Source: DATKDP01 sp035546335 | GTDB lineage: Bacteria; Acidobacteriota; Thermoanaerobaculia; Gp7-AA8 | Direction: 5' to 3' | DNA: 64,000 bases | NCBI GenBank assembly: GCA_035546335.1 | Contig: DATKDP010000060.1 | Coordinates: 1-64,000 of the forward strand | Shown here: piece by piece, positions 1 to 9,836 of the stretch | Layout: each line of letters starts with the position of its first letter | How positions within the stretch are numbered: position 1 is the first letter of the stretch | Notes under the pieces: model-generated | Databases searched by the model: none | Seen by the model: only the letters and a program-made list of their open reading frames with translations | Told to the model about the DNA's origin: nothing | Program-made: the position numbers and the translations under genes

Positions 1-779
<779 letters not shown>

Positions 780-940
780 TATCTGTCGGCCTTCCGGCCA
801 ATTCGAGTCTGATTTCTGACATCAGCCATGACGACTGATGCTATTCGGATACTTCAATGTTCAGGCTCGCGCTCGCACGAATGCTCTCGCATCCGGCGCT
901 CGCGATCCCTCAAAGAAATCACGTTTGCCTTGCTTGCTCC

Positions 941-960
941 TATTCAGTTTTCAAAGAACC
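941..960 (-). promoter_or_regulatory. boxA-like antitermination signal in the rRNA leader
   Basis: The minus strand reads GGTTCTTTGAAAACTGAATA about 165 nt before the 16S 5' end. This matches the TGYTCTTTGAAAA core of bacterial rRNA boxA elements, which recruit NusB/NusE so that polymerase resists Rho in the untranslated operon. The position, in the leader between the promoter at 1151-1179 and 16S, is the expected one. Confidence 0.6.
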
Positions 961-1150
961 GACTCCGCGGAAGGGCCGTCAGATTGCCAGACCCCCCCGT
1001 CGATGTCAAGCGAAATTCCTCCCCGCTTCCACCACGTTCTCAACCCGTTGCGCGCGGAAAAATTTCGCCGTCCACCGTTGCGTGCGCTTCGCCCTCACAC
1101 GCCGTTTCTGCTCGAAAGATCAGCCCGGATCAACTACCGAAGGGACATTG

Positions 1151-1179
1151 ACGATACGCCGACCCGGCTCGCTTGTCAA
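1151..1179 (-). promoter_or_regulatory. sigma-70-type promoter for the rRNA operon
   Basis: On the minus strand a perfect -35 hexamer TTGACA (1179-1174) is followed after exactly 17 bases by TATCGT (1156-1151). Transcription would start near 1144 and give a leader of about 365 nt before the 16S gene. No other hexamer pair of this quality was seen between 780 and 1340. The rest of this interval (780-1150) is leader and holds no supported gene. Confidence 0.75.
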
Positions 1180-1342
1180 CTCCGGTCTCAGAGCGGCGGG
1201 ACTCATGATAACGAGTTACCGTGTATCATTATTCCGACGCATTCTCGTGAGCTGTCCGGCTCGTGCCCCCACTCCCGCCCGCCTCCCCGCCGAATGGTCA
1301 GGACCCGCTCACAACAACGCCGCTCGACCATTATTCCACCGC

Positions 1343-1587
1343 CCCCGTGGTGGCGCTCCGCGCTCCACCACCGGCTGGATTCCCGTCACCCCTTCGGGGT
1401 GCCCCCCCACGCCTTCGTAGGTCGTCCGTCCACCCCGGTGGTGGCGCTCCGCGCTCACCACCGGCTGGATTCCCATCACCCCTTCGGGGTGCCCCCGCGC
1501 CCTTCGTACGTCGTCCGTCCACCCCGGTGGTGGCGCTTCGCGCTCACCACCGGCTGGATTCCTATCACCCCTTCGGGGTGCCCCCGC
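1343..1587. repeat. three tandem ~89-bp units with two hairpins each
   Basis: Units begin near 1343, 1433 and 1522, the third truncated. Each carries an inverted repeat of the type GGTGGTGGCGC/GCGCTCACCACC followed by CTGGATTC and a second hairpin, CACCCCTTCGGGGTG. The linker CTTCGTAGGTCGTCCGTCCA is present in the first two units. Units differ by a few substitutions, mostly outside the stems. The array lies between the divergent rRNA promoter and ispG. A hairpin of the same type occurs at 14935-14961. No ORF here is convincing. Confidence 0.9.
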
Positions 1588-1676
1588 CCTTCCCTCTTCA
1601 CTCTTCATTCACTCATCACGCCAGGAATCTTTCGACAATAGAATGGTTGAATTCCGCACGGAGAAGCGCAGAAACG

Positions 1677-2822
1677 ATGCAGCGTCGAGCACGACAGATC
1701 CGAATCGGCAGCCTGAACATCGGCGGCGATCAACCGATCGCCGTCCAGTCGATGACCGCCACGAAAACTCAGGACATCCCGGCGACTCTCCGTCAGGTCG
1801 AGCTCCTCGAGCGTGCCGGTGCCGATCTCATCCGCATCGCCATCGACACGCCGAAGGACGTGGAGGCGCTCCGGACGATCAGAAACGAAAGCGCGGCCAA
1901 TCTCGTCGTCGACCTGCAGGAGAACTACAAGCTCGCCGCGAAGGTCGCTCCTTTCGTACAGAAGCTTCGCTACAATCCCGGACACCTCTATCACCTCGAC
2001 CGCCAGCATCCGGTCGAAGAGAAGGTCCGCTATCTGGTCGACGTGGCGAAGGAGCACGACTGCGCGATCCGGATCGGAGTCAACTGCGGCTCGGTCGATC
2101 CGGAGAAGCTGAAAAAGTTCGACCGAGACGACTCGATCGGCCCGATGATCGAGTCGGCCGCAGATCACTGCCGGCTTCTGGATGAGCTGGGATTCGACCG
2201 CTACTGCGTTTCGCTCAAGGATTCCGATCCGAACAAGGTCATCGACGCCAACATCCGTTTCGCAGAGACTCGCCCCGACGTGCCCCTGCACCTCGGCGTC
2301 ACCGAAGCCGGCATGCCGCCCGAAGGGGTGATCAAGACGCGGGTCGCCTTCGAGCAGCTGATCACGCGGGGCATCGGCGACACGATCCGCGTCTCGCTGA
2401 CGCTCCCATTCGAGCGAAAGGGAGAGGAGGTCGCCGTCGGCCGGCAGATCCTCGACGACATCGCAAAGGGCCGTTTCCGCTCCGTGCCGCGGTTCGAGCA
2501 AAAGGGACTGAATATCATCAGTTGCCCTTCGTGCTCCCGCGTGGAGAACGAGGCATTCATCGAGCTGGCCGAGGATGTCCGGCGTGTCACCGAGTATGCG
2601 AAGGAGCATGCGATCACCATCGCCGTGATGGGATGCCGGGTGAACGGCCCCGGCGAGACCGACGATGCGGACCTGGGGATGTGGTGTGCGCCGAGCTTCG
2701 TGAATCTGAAGAAGGGTGAGCTGTCGCTCGGACAGTTCCGCTACGACGAGATCCTCGGACGCCTCCGGCTCGAGCTCGACCGGCTGATCGCCGAGCGCAC
2801 CTCGGCCGCGGCGGTGAATTGA
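1677..2822 (+). CDS. ispG: 4-hydroxy-3-methylbut-2-enyl diphosphate synthase (flavodoxin/ferredoxin)
   Basis: IspG/GcpE converts MEcPP to HMBPP in the non-mevalonate isoprenoid pathway, using a [4Fe-4S] cluster. The 381-aa product starts MQRRARQIRIGSLNIGG and carries the family signature AVQSMTATKTQD, the cluster-binding CPSC motif and the later GCRVNGPGE motif with its third cysteine. The reading frame is open far upstream through the tandem repeats, but homology begins at this ATG. The ribosome-binding site is weak (CGGAGAA). It ends 1 base before the GTG of lspA, so the two genes are probably co-transcribed and translationally coupled. Confidence 0.96.
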   Translation: MQRRARQIRIGSLNIGGDQPIAVQSMTATKTQDIPATLRQVELLERAGADLIRIAIDTPKDVEALRTIRNESAANLVVDLQENYKLAAKVAPFVQKLRYNPGHLYHLDRQHPVEEKVRYLVDVAKEHDCAIRIGVNCGSVDPEKLKKFDRDDSIGPMIESAADHCRLLDELGFDRYCVSLKDSDPNKVIDANIRFAETRPDVPLHLGVTEAGMPPEGVIKTRVAFEQLITRGIGDTIRVSLTLPFERKGEEVAVGRQILDDIAKGRFRSVPRFEQKGLNIISCPSCSRVENEAFIELAEDVRRVTEYAKEHAITIAVMGCRVNGPGETDDADLGMWCAPSFVNLKKGELSLGQFRYDEILGRLRLELDRLIAERTSAAAVN

Positions 2823-2823
2823 G

Positions 2824-3333
2824 GTGAACTGGTTGCAACGCCTCCGTTATCTCGTTCTCTCCGCGATCGTCATCGCGCTCGACGCCTTCACGAAATCGAT
2901 GGTGATCGAGCGGATCCCTCTTCACACCTCGATTCCCGTGATCGCCGACTTCTTCCAGCTCGTGCATGTGCGCAACACCGGTGCGGCATTCGGAATCGGG
3001 GCGAACGCGTCGTCCCCGCTGGTTCCGCTTCTTCTCAATTTCGGCGCCATCGCCGTTTTCATTCTCGTCGTCGTTTATTCGTTTCGCACGGCGGTTGATG
3101 ACCGGCTCCTGCAGATCGGTCTCCATCTCATTCTCGGCGGCGCGCTCGGAAATCTCATCGACCGCTTTCGATTCGGATCCGTCGTCGATTTCCTCGACGT
3201 CTACGTCACGATCGGCGGCCGTGAGCACCACTGGCCGGCCTTCAATGTCGCCGATTCTGCGATCTGCATCGGGATCGGGCTGCTGTTTCTCGACATGTGG
3301 AGAAAGCCTTCTACGACTCCAGAGGCGGCCTGA
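2824..3333 (+). CDS. lspA: lipoprotein signal peptidase (signal peptidase II)
   Basis: LspA is the inner-membrane aspartyl protease that cleaves prolipoproteins before the lipidated cysteine. The 169-aa product has four hydrophobic segments, the NTGAAFG motif, GNLIDRFRFGSVVDFLDV with one catalytic Asp, and FNVADSA with the other. The GTG start lies 1 base after the ispG stop. Its 3' end overlaps by 23 bp the convergent membrane-protein gene ending at 3311. Length is typical of the family. Confidence 0.96.
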   Translation: MNWLQRLRYLVLSAIVIALDAFTKSMVIERIPLHTSIPVIADFFQLVHVRNTGAAFGIGANASSPLVPLLLNFGAIAVFILVVVYSFRTAVDDRLLQIGLHLILGGALGNLIDRFRFGSVVDFLDVYVTIGGREHHWPAFNVADSAICIGIGLLFLDMWRKPSTTPEAA

Positions 3334-4663
3334 CGTCCGGCGCACGGCTTCCGACGAGTATCGATCGAACGTCCGGCAGGATCGATGCGAGCGCGACGAA
3401 CAGCAGAGGTAGAGTGAAGTGGCTCACCAGACGCTCCCACGACCATCGCAATTGCCATTCGATCGTGTGGGGCGTGATCAGATACGCTCCCACGTAGACG
3501 ATGAACTGGAAGACGACGACCACGACCAGGAATCGTTCCTTCACGACACGGTGGATTCCGATGATCATGGCGATGGTCAGACCTGCCCAGAGGAGCGGCT
3601 TGCCCGTCACGTGCGTGCCGAGCGGGCCGAAGAAGAGGTGAGGATTTCTCAGATGGTATAGAAGGCGCGTCGCGACTCCTTCCGCCGCCAGGTCGCTTCC
3701 GAGCCCATGCCAGGTGCGCAGCGCGATCCAACCGGCGCCCATCAACCAAGCCGGCCATAGCAGCCGAAGATTCCGTACGGGCGACGGCGATGAAACCGCC
3801 AGCGCGATCGCAACACCGGCGAGGAGAGCCACTCCCTCCGTCTTCAGAAGCGCGGCAAACCCGAGAAAGATCGCTCCTGAGAAAAGAGATCGTTCGCTTC
3901 CTGTTCGGAGGCCTTCACGGACGTGAAGCAGTCCGGCCATTGCGTAGACGACCAGCGGCCCGTCCGCAAGCCCGACCCACGGCGTCAGTACTGATGAGAG
4001 GCATGCGAGAACTGCCAGCGCCGCCAGCAGCGCCGACTTCGCCTCGTGCCGGAACGAAGCGGCGAGGATCGGTATCGCCGCAGCAGCGATGGCCACGTAG
4101 AGGAGTCCGAGCCACCGATCGTCCCACTCGCCACGGACCAGCGCGAAATAATCGAAGATCAGCGGGAGAAGGAGGGGGTAGTCGGCATGTGTGGCGCGAT
4201 ACCACGCACCGTGCAGAAAGCCCCAGTCGACGCCTTTCTGTTCCCAGAAGATCATCCCCTTCAGACCCCAGTTCGCGATGAAGTCAAACTCGGGAAACGG
4301 GCCGACCGTCGCGAACAGCGCGTAGCCGGTCACAGCGACCGCGATCAGGACGTAGACCGCCACCGCCGCAGCGCGATGTGCGAACGTCTCTGTCGGTTCG
4401 ATCGCTGCCGGTACTCTCCTCTCGCCCTTCCACCACCAGATCCATCCGGCGAGGGAAAGACAGCCGGCCGGCAATCCGAAGCTCCAGGGCGACCAGGCAA
4501 TCTCGCACAGAGACAACGCGAGCAGAAGCAGAGCGCTCATTCCGAGGCCGAGAAGGAGGCCTTCGGCGATCACCACGGCGCTCCCTCTCGTCGGGTCGAG
4601 GCGTCGCGCCCACGGCACACCGAGGAGGGCTGCGAGGGCCAGCGCCAGGAGCGACGCAGTCAC
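3311..4663 (-). CDS. polytopic membrane protein, GT-C/PMT-like (large cassette protein, copy 1)
   Basis: A 450-aa protein made almost entirely of hydrophobic segments, with one conserved outside-type stretch: FPEFDFIANWGLKGMIFW, then GVDWGFLHG and HADYPLLLPL. Acidic residues after the first membrane segments and many helices are typical of GT-C glycosyltransferases using polyprenyl-phosphate sugars. That function is inferred. It is clearly paralogous to the product of 6657-8000 (YDFIVLWGLKARAFW; HVDYPLHLPL). Its GTG start overlaps the stop of the upstream small gene as GTGA, the same overlap as in the second cassette. Confidence 0.8.
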   Translation of the reverse strand: MTASLLALALAALLGVPWARRLDPTRGSAVVIAEGLLLGLGMSALLLLALSLCEIAWSPWSFGLPAGCLSLAGWIWWWKGERRVPAAIEPTETFAHRAAAVAVYVLIAVAVTGYALFATVGPFPEFDFIANWGLKGMIFWEQKGVDWGFLHGAWYRATHADYPLLLPLIFDYFALVRGEWDDRWLGLLYVAIAAAAIPILAASFRHEAKSALLAALAVLACLSSVLTPWVGLADGPLVVYAMAGLLHVREGLRTGSERSLFSGAIFLGFAALLKTEGVALLAGVAIALAVSSPSPVRNLRLLWPAWLMGAGWIALRTWHGLGSDLAAEGVATRLLYHLRNPHLFFGPLGTHVTGKPLLWAGLTIAMIIGIHRVVKERFLVVVVVFQFIVYVGAYLITPHTIEWQLRWSWERLVSHFTLPLLFVALASILPDVRSILVGSRAPDVRPPLES

Positions 4664-5133
4664 GGGACCCTCCGCGCAACGACTCCATGCTCCCCCGACC
4701 AGATCGTCTCGAACTCCGGGAACGGAATCCCTCCCCGGTAGCTCACGATCACATCGGCATCGCGAAGTGCCTCCGGCCGGAAGCGATCGTCAGGTCCGAC
4801 GAGAGGAACGACCCTCCGCCCCGCCAGCAGATACATCGACCGTGCATAGGCGTATTCGTACCCCTCGTCCCATCGCATTCCCGGTACGAGAAGCGCAATG
4901 CGCTCTTCAGCTCTCGTGATCGACCGAGCCTCGACGAGAAAGGCCCGAAATCCCGGCAATTTCCGATATGGAAGCTCGACGAAACGGGTATGCATCGATA
5001 CGCGGTCGATCCGGAAAATCTCGAGGTAGAAAGGCTCGAAACCGCCGGCGATGATCGCGAGAAGGGCCGCAGTCGCCAGGGCCGGCCTCCAGTGCCGGCG
5101 CTGTGACGAATCCCCATGGTGCGGCGCTCTCAT
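4660..5133 (-). CDS. small membrane-anchored protein (small cassette protein, copy 1)
   Basis: 157 aa, starting at MRAPHHGDSSQ because only downstream of this ATG does the product resemble its paralogues. An N-terminal hydrophobic segment (LATAALLAIIAG) is followed by FEPFYLEIF, and then by a soluble domain with the motif LVPGMRWDEGYEYAYARSM and LLAGRRVVPLVG. The same block recurs in the products of 7997-8434 and 11218-11640. It is coupled to the large membrane protein through a GTGA overlap. No known domain is recognised. A single-span, periplasm-facing partner of the large protein is the natural inference. Confidence 0.8.
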   Translation of the reverse strand: MRAPHHGDSSQRRHWRPALATAALLAIIAGGFEPFYLEIFRIDRVSMHTRFVELPYRKLPGFRAFLVEARSITRAEERIALLVPGMRWDEGYEYAYARSMYLLAGRRVVPLVGPDDRFRPEALRDADVIVSYRGGIPFPEFETIWSGEHGVVARRVP

Positions 5134-5186
5134 GCCTGACTTCGCGATGACTGCCACCCGGCCCGCGCTCGGACGAGCGCCACGGG

Positions 5187-5843
5187 TCAGACGTTGATCT
5201 CCGGCACACTGCCTTCGATGATGAGCTTCGGCTCGGTGATCGCCTGGACCTCCTCGGCGGTTGCTCCGGGAGCCAGCTCGACGAGTCGGAGTCCTTCGGG
5301 CTCCACATCGATCACAGCGAAGTCCGTGATGATCCGATTCACGCAGCGAACGCCGGTCAGCGGCAGATCGCATCGCTCGAGAATCTTCCTGCCGCCTTTT
5401 TTGGTGACATGCTCCATGGTGACGATGAGCCGCCTGGCGGAGGCGACGAGATCCATCGCTCCCCCCATCCCCTTGACCATGGCACCGGGAACCATCCAGT
5501 TGGCGATGTCACCCTGGGCGGAGACCTGCATCGCGCCGAGGATCGAGAGATCGATTTTGCCGCCGCGAATCATGCCGAAGGAATCGGAGGAGGAGAAGAA
5601 CGAGGCGCCGGGAAGGATGGTGACTGTCTGTTTGCCGGCATTGATGAGATCGGGATCGACCTCTGCTTCGGCCGGAAAAGGGCCGAGCCCGAGAATGCCG
5701 TTTTCCGACTGGAGGATGACGTCCATTCCCGCCGGAATGTAGTTGGCGACCAGTGTCGGCATCCCGATTCCGAGGTTCACATAGTAGCCGTCCCGAAGCT
5801 CCTGCGCGGCTCGTCTCACGATCTGTTCACGGGTGAGTGGCAT
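5187..5843 (-). CDS. scoB: 3-oxoacid CoA-transferase subunit B
   Basis: 218 aa. Class I CoA-transferase beta subunit, which carries the catalytic glutamate in the SENGILGLGP motif near residue 47. It also has GMGGAMDL and the C-terminal TGVRCVNRIITDFAVIDV typical of the family. With subunit A it moves CoA between succinyl-CoA and a 3-oxoacid such as acetoacetate. The ATG at 5843 is preceded by an ideal site (CGGGAGGAACG). The open frame extends upstream into scoA but is not needed. It lies 11 bp after scoA. Confidence 0.95.
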   Translation of the reverse strand: MPLTREQIVRRAAQELRDGYYVNLGIGMPTLVANYIPAGMDVILQSENGILGLGPFPAEAEVDPDLINAGKQTVTILPGASFFSSSDSFGMIRGGKIDLSILGAMQVSAQGDIANWMVPGAMVKGMGGAMDLVASARRLIVTMEHVTKKGGRKILERCDLPLTGVRCVNRIITDFAVIDVEPEGLRLVELAPGATAEEVQAITEPKLIIEGSVPEINV

Positions 5844-5854
5844 CGTTCCTCCCG

Positions 5855-6550
5855 TCAGCTTTTCCGCACAGTCCTCTGCTCGATTCGCTTCACGCGCGGG
5901 GCGACCACCAACCGATGAACGAAGATTCCTGGTGTGTGAACCCAATCGGGATCGAGCTCGCCCGGCTCGACCAGCTCCTCGACCTCCGCAATGCAGATCC
6001 TCCCCGCGGTTGCCGCCATCGGATTGAAATTCCGCGCGCTCCGGCGGTAGACGAGATTGCCGAAGCGATCGCCTTTCCACGCGGCGACGAGGGAGAAATC
6101 ACCGACCATCCCGCGCTCCATCACGTAGTGCTTCCCCTCGAATTCGCGCGTCTCCTTCCCTTCGGCGACGACCGTACCGTAGCCGGCAGGAGTGAAGAAT
6201 GCCGGAATACCGGCGCCACCACTTCTCATCCGCTCTGCGAGCGTGCCCTGAGGAACGAACTCGACCTCCAGCTCGCCGGCGAGAAACTGGCGCTCGAACT
6301 CCGCGTTTTCACCGACATAGGACGAAACCATCTTCCGGATCTGGCGAGTCTGCAACAGCAGCCCGAGGCCCCAGTCATCCACGCCGGCATTGTTCGACAC
6401 GCATGTGAGGTTCCTCACACCGCTCTCGACCAGCGCCGCGATGAGGTTCTCGGGGATGCCGCAGAGGCCGAATCCTCCGACGATGAGAGTCGCTCCGTCA
6501 GTGATGTCGTGAACGGCCTCAGAGGGAGAGGCGACGAGCTTGTTGATCAC
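5855..6550 (-). CDS. scoA: 3-oxoacid CoA-transferase subunit A
   Basis: 231 aa. Class I CoA-transferase alpha subunit, with the glycine-rich CoA-binding segment GGFGLCGIPENLI, NNAGVDDWGLG and the GKHYVMERGM region. It starts at GTG, chosen because GGAGGAAGC sits directly before it and the homologous N-terminus begins there (MINKLVASPSEA). It pairs with scoB. The thiolase at 8441-9616 upstream in the same direction suggests acetoacetyl-CoA or ketone-body type metabolism. The two transferase genes are, unusually, flanked on both sides by membrane-protein cassettes. Confidence 0.95.
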   Translation of the reverse strand: MINKLVASPSEAVHDITDGATLIVGGFGLCGIPENLIAALVESGVRNLTCVSNNAGVDDWGLGLLLQTRQIRKMVSSYVGENAEFERQFLAGELEVEFVPQGTLAERMRSGGAGIPAFFTPAGYGTVVAEGKETREFEGKHYVMERGMVGDFSLVAAWKGDRFGNLVYRRSARNFNPMAATAGRICIAEVEELVEPGELDPDWVHTPGIFVHRLVVAPRVKRIEQRTVRKS

Positions 6551-6656
6551 GCTTCCTCCGTCGAAGTAATCGCGAACCGCGGCGGAACGATATCAGACCG
6601 TCCGAGAATCGGGAAGGCGAAGCAGCAACAGCGCCCTCACGCACATTGCTTTCACG

Positions 6657-8000
6657 TCACCGTGGCACCGGGTGGTCAAAGGGTGCCTGCGATCTCGTGC
6701 TGACTCCGAGAGCCGGCGCGAGCTGAGTGAAGGCGAGAAACGCCAGAGGAAGAACGATCAGGTTGAGCACGCGTTCCCACGAGGTCTCCAGATGCCAGGC
6801 GAGTGAGTACGGCGTGATCATGTAGACGCCGATGTACGCCAGGAATTGGAGCGCAACAACCGAGGCGAGTAGGCGTTCGTCGCGGAGAACGATACGGATC
6901 CGAGCGAGAATCGCAACCAATGCTCCGATCCAGAAAAGGCGTTTGCCCAGAGGATTGCCCATGACTGCCTCGATGAAGATCGGCAACTCACGCAGATGGA
7001 GCAGGAGACGATCGATCGGACCGTCGGTCAGCAGCTCGCTTCGGAATCCCATCACCCTCTGTACCACGAGCCATGACCCGACGATCGCGATCGCCGGGAG
7101 CAGAACCTCGAAGGGCCGAGCACGGCCGCGGCGCGTTGCGAAATATCCGACCATGGCGGCCGCCACGATCGCCAGCCCTTCGTTCTTCATCAGTCCGGCA
7201 AAGCCGAGCAGCACGGAACCGAGAACGATCGATGATCGGTCATCGAGCCGAAGGCCCCGACGGAGAAAGAGAGCTCCGGAAGTCCCGTACGCGATCAGCG
7301 GTCCCTCGGCCATCCCGACCCACGGGACGAGAGCTGCGGGCATCATCGCCAGCGCGGCGAAGCGCCCGAAGTACGGCGAATCGAGCTCCTCGAGCAGGAC
7401 TCCACGAATCACCAGAACGACCCCGGCGGCGATGGCAACGAACAACAAGCCGATCCAGCGGTCGTCCCAGCCTCCCTGGAGAACCCAAACGCCGTCGAGC
7501 ATCAAGGGAAGGTGGAGGGGGTAGTCGACGTGTGCATCGATGTTCAACGGGTCGTGCAGAAAATCCCAGTCGATTCCTCGAGCATGCCAGAACGCCCGCG
7601 CCTTCAGGCCCCACAACACGATGAAGTCATACTGCGGATTGGGCGCGATGGTCGCGTAGATGGCATATCCCCACAAGGTCAACAGAATGGTCGCGTCGAT
7701 GGCCATCGCCCACGACGGGAGTCCCATTCGGGGCAGCAGTCCGTCAAGCTCCGTCGCAATGATGCTTCGGCGCGAGAGCGCTACTGCAGCGGTGATCACG
7801 ACGAGTGAGACGAGAAGCACGGAGCGCGACCAGGGAATGTGAAGGAGCGAGAGCAGAAACATCGTGAAGCCGATGAGCGAGATTCCGAGCAGCAGAGAAA
7901 TGCCGAAAAACATGCCCGGACGCACCCGCAGGCCGAATGCGGCCGTCAGGACGATGCCGAACATGAGCGCGATGAGAAGCGCCAGCACGGTTCCGATCAC
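6657..8000 (-). CDS. polytopic membrane protein, GT-C/PMT-like (large cassette protein, copy 2)
   Basis: 447 aa from GTG at 8000, chosen because AGGAGAAG precedes it and it forms a GTGA overlap with the stop of the small gene. The product has about ten or more hydrophobic segments and the shared block QYDFIVLWGLKARAFWHARG, DWDFLHD and HVDYPLHLPL. The C-terminal region has ITPYSLAWHLETSWERVLN, and copy 1 has a close match (ITPHTIEWQLRWSWERLVS). It is a paralogue of 3311-4663. A GT-C type transferase role is inferred from topology only. Confidence 0.8.
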   Translation of the reverse strand: MIGTVLALLIALMFGIVLTAAFGLRVRPGMFFGISLLLGISLIGFTMFLLSLLHIPWSRSVLLVSLVVITAAVALSRRSIIATELDGLLPRMGLPSWAMAIDATILLTLWGYAIYATIAPNPQYDFIVLWGLKARAFWHARGIDWDFLHDPLNIDAHVDYPLHLPLMLDGVWVLQGGWDDRWIGLLFVAIAAGVVLVIRGVLLEELDSPYFGRFAALAMMPAALVPWVGMAEGPLIAYGTSGALFLRRGLRLDDRSSIVLGSVLLGFAGLMKNEGLAIVAAAMVGYFATRRGRARPFEVLLPAIAIVGSWLVVQRVMGFRSELLTDGPIDRLLLHLRELPIFIEAVMGNPLGKRLFWIGALVAILARIRIVLRDERLLASVVALQFLAYIGVYMITPYSLAWHLETSWERVLNLIVLPLAFLAFTQLAPALGVSTRSQAPFDHPVPR

Positions 8001-8434
8001 CGACTTCTCCTGAGGAGTGTACCGTTCGCATCTCGCCAGACGACCGTGAACCCCTCGATCGCCGGTGCGCCGTGCCAGGCAGCGACCCATTCGGCCTGCC
8101 GCAGCGACTCGACGAGAGGACGATCATCTCTGCCCAGGAGCGGAATCGGCTTGCGTCCGGCAAGCAGATACTGGGCCCGGCAGAATGCGTAGCCATAGCC
8201 GCCGAACCACTGTCGCATCGGCACCCAGATAGCGATCGTCTCACCTTCGTCGGTGCGCGCCCGTACCTCCTCGAGGAACGATCGGTAGCCGGGCATGCGA
8301 GAGTAGGAAAGCTCCGTCAACCAGGCCGAGAGCCGAGGCCGATCGACCGTGAACATCTTCCAGTAGTAGGGCTCGAACAGGCCAACGAGCATGCTGATGA
8401 AGACCACCTGCGCAAGCAGCCGCCGGAGCGTCAT
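7997..8434 (-). CDS. small membrane-anchored protein (small cassette protein, copy 2)
   Basis: 145 aa from ATG at 8434 (a GTG at 8437 is also possible). An N-terminal hydrophobic anchor (LLAQVVFISMLVGLFEPYYW) is followed by IAIWVPMRQWFGGYGYAF and YLLAGRKPIPLLGRDDRP. It matches copy 1 in order and spacing of these blocks (FEPFYLEIF; GMRWDEGYEYAYARSM; LLAGRRVVPLVGPDD). It begins just after the thiolase stop and overlaps the large membrane gene by GTGA. Function unknown. Confidence 0.8.
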   Translation of the reverse strand: MTLRRLLAQVVFISMLVGLFEPYYWKMFTVDRPRLSAWLTELSYSRMPGYRSFLEEVRARTDEGETIAIWVPMRQWFGGYGYAFCRAQYLLAGRKPIPLLGRDDRPLVESLRQAEWVAAWHGAPAIEGFTVVWRDANGTLLRRSR

Positions 8435-8440
8435 CACCGG

Positions 8441-9616
8441 TCAGATCATCTCGACGATCATTGCAGTCGCTTCGCCGCCGCCATTGCAGATCGAAGCGAG
8501 CCCGCGCCTGAGACCCTGCTGCTGGAGCGCGTGCACGAGGGTCACGAGAATCCTCGCCCCGCTCGAGCCGATCGGATGCCCGAGGGCCACCGCACCGCCG
8601 TTCACATTGAGCTTCTCGTGTGGAATGTTCGCATCTTTCATCGCCGCGAGCGCCACAGCAGCAAATGCCTCGTTGACCTCGAACAGATCGATCTCGCCGG
8701 CGCCGAGGCCGGCTTTGTCGAGCACGCTCTGGATCGCGAAGCCGGGAGCGGTCGTGAACCACTCCGGCTCCTGGGAATGGGTGGACTGGGCGACGATCCT
8801 GGCCATCGGTTTGAGCCCCCTCGCTTCGGCGTATTCGGCGGACGAGACCACCAGCGCCGCGGCGCCATCGCTGATCTTCGAGGAGTTGGCAGCGGTCACC
8901 GATCCATCCTTCTGAAAAGCGGGCTTGAGGGACGGCATCTTCTCCAGCGGAGCGGCAAAGGGCTCTTCGTCGTCGATCACGACCGACTTTCCCTTCTTCC
9001 CCTCGATCTCGACGACGGCGATCTCCCGCTTGAATTTCCCGCTCTGAACCGCGTTTTGAGCGCGCTTGTACGACTCGAGGGCGAAGTCGTCCTGCTCCTG
9101 CCGGCTGAAGTCGTACTTCGCAACGCAGGTTTCCGCGCATGTCCCCATGTGCTTGTCACCATAAGGATCCCAGAGCCCATCGTGGATCATCAGATCGACG
9201 ATCTTCCCGTTGCCCATTCGATACCCGGTTCTCGCCTGCTGAAGCACATAGGGAGCGTTCGACATCGACTCCATTCCCCCGGCAACAGCAACCTGATACT
9301 CACCGCACCGGATGTCGTTGACGGCGAACATGACCGACTTCAGACCCGATCCGCACACCTTGTTCACCGTCACGGCGCCGGCGCTGACCGGAATCTCCGC
9401 GCCGATGGCGGCCTGCCGCGCAGGGGCCTGGCCGATGCCTCCCTGCAGAACGTTTCCCATCAGCACGTTCTCGACCTGATCCGGTCCGATTCCTGCGGTC
9501 TCCAGGGCACAGCGGATGGCGACCGATCCGAGCTTCGGAGCCGAGAGCGCGGACAGAGAACCGAGAAACGAGCCGATCGGTGTTCGCGCTGCCCCGAGGA
9601 TGACGATCTCTTTCAT
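8441..9616 (-). CDS. atoB: acetyl-CoA C-acetyltransferase (thiolase)
   Basis: 391 aa, the usual length. Catalytic residues are visible: nucleophile Cys in NKVCGSGLKSVM, His in NGGAVALGHPIGSSGAR and the second Cys in SICNGGGEATAM. It condenses two acetyl-CoA or cleaves acetoacetyl-CoA. It is first in a minus-strand run that continues through a membrane cassette, scoA, scoB and the second cassette. Together thiolase and CoA-transferase would interconvert acetoacetate and acetyl-CoA. The gene starts 220 bp from the divergent lysine aminotransferase gene. A second, different thiolase is at 35311-36501. Confidence 0.95.
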   Translation of the reverse strand: MKEIVILGAARTPIGSFLGSLSALSAPKLGSVAIRCALETAGIGPDQVENVLMGNVLQGGIGQAPARQAAIGAEIPVSAGAVTVNKVCGSGLKSVMFAVNDIRCGEYQVAVAGGMESMSNAPYVLQQARTGYRMGNGKIVDLMIHDGLWDPYGDKHMGTCAETCVAKYDFSRQEQDDFALESYKRAQNAVQSGKFKREIAVVEIEGKKGKSVVIDDEEPFAAPLEKMPSLKPAFQKDGSVTAANSSKISDGAAALVVSSAEYAEARGLKPMARIVAQSTHSQEPEWFTTAPGFAIQSVLDKAGLGAGEIDLFEVNEAFAAVALAAMKDANIPHEKLNVNGGAVALGHPIGSSGARILVTLVHALQQQGLRRGLASICNGGGEATAMIVEMI

Positions 9617-9836
9617 GGTTTTGTCTCCACGTCGAGTTTCGATGGCTGGTGCCGCGTCGAGGCTGTTTCACCGCAACAATCTCGATGCGGCATTAGTCTA
9701 TATCAGGTCGAACGGAGTCGCCCTTTCGGGAATACGTCCATCGCGTCGAGGTTTGTTCCCGGAGGTCCCGCCCGCCGCGCTGGGCATTCCGACCCTTCTG
9801 CTATGATCCCATTCATCACGCTCACGAGGTGCCTTC

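Noticed and set aside
1343..1587. Possible CRISPR array
   Set aside because: Units are 89 bp, contiguous and diverged together. There are no unique spacers between short constant repeats and no cas genes in the window.
1605..2609. Long minus-strand frame opposite ispG
   Set aside because: ispG on the plus strand is unmistakable. The antisense frame is an effect of high GC at third codon positions.
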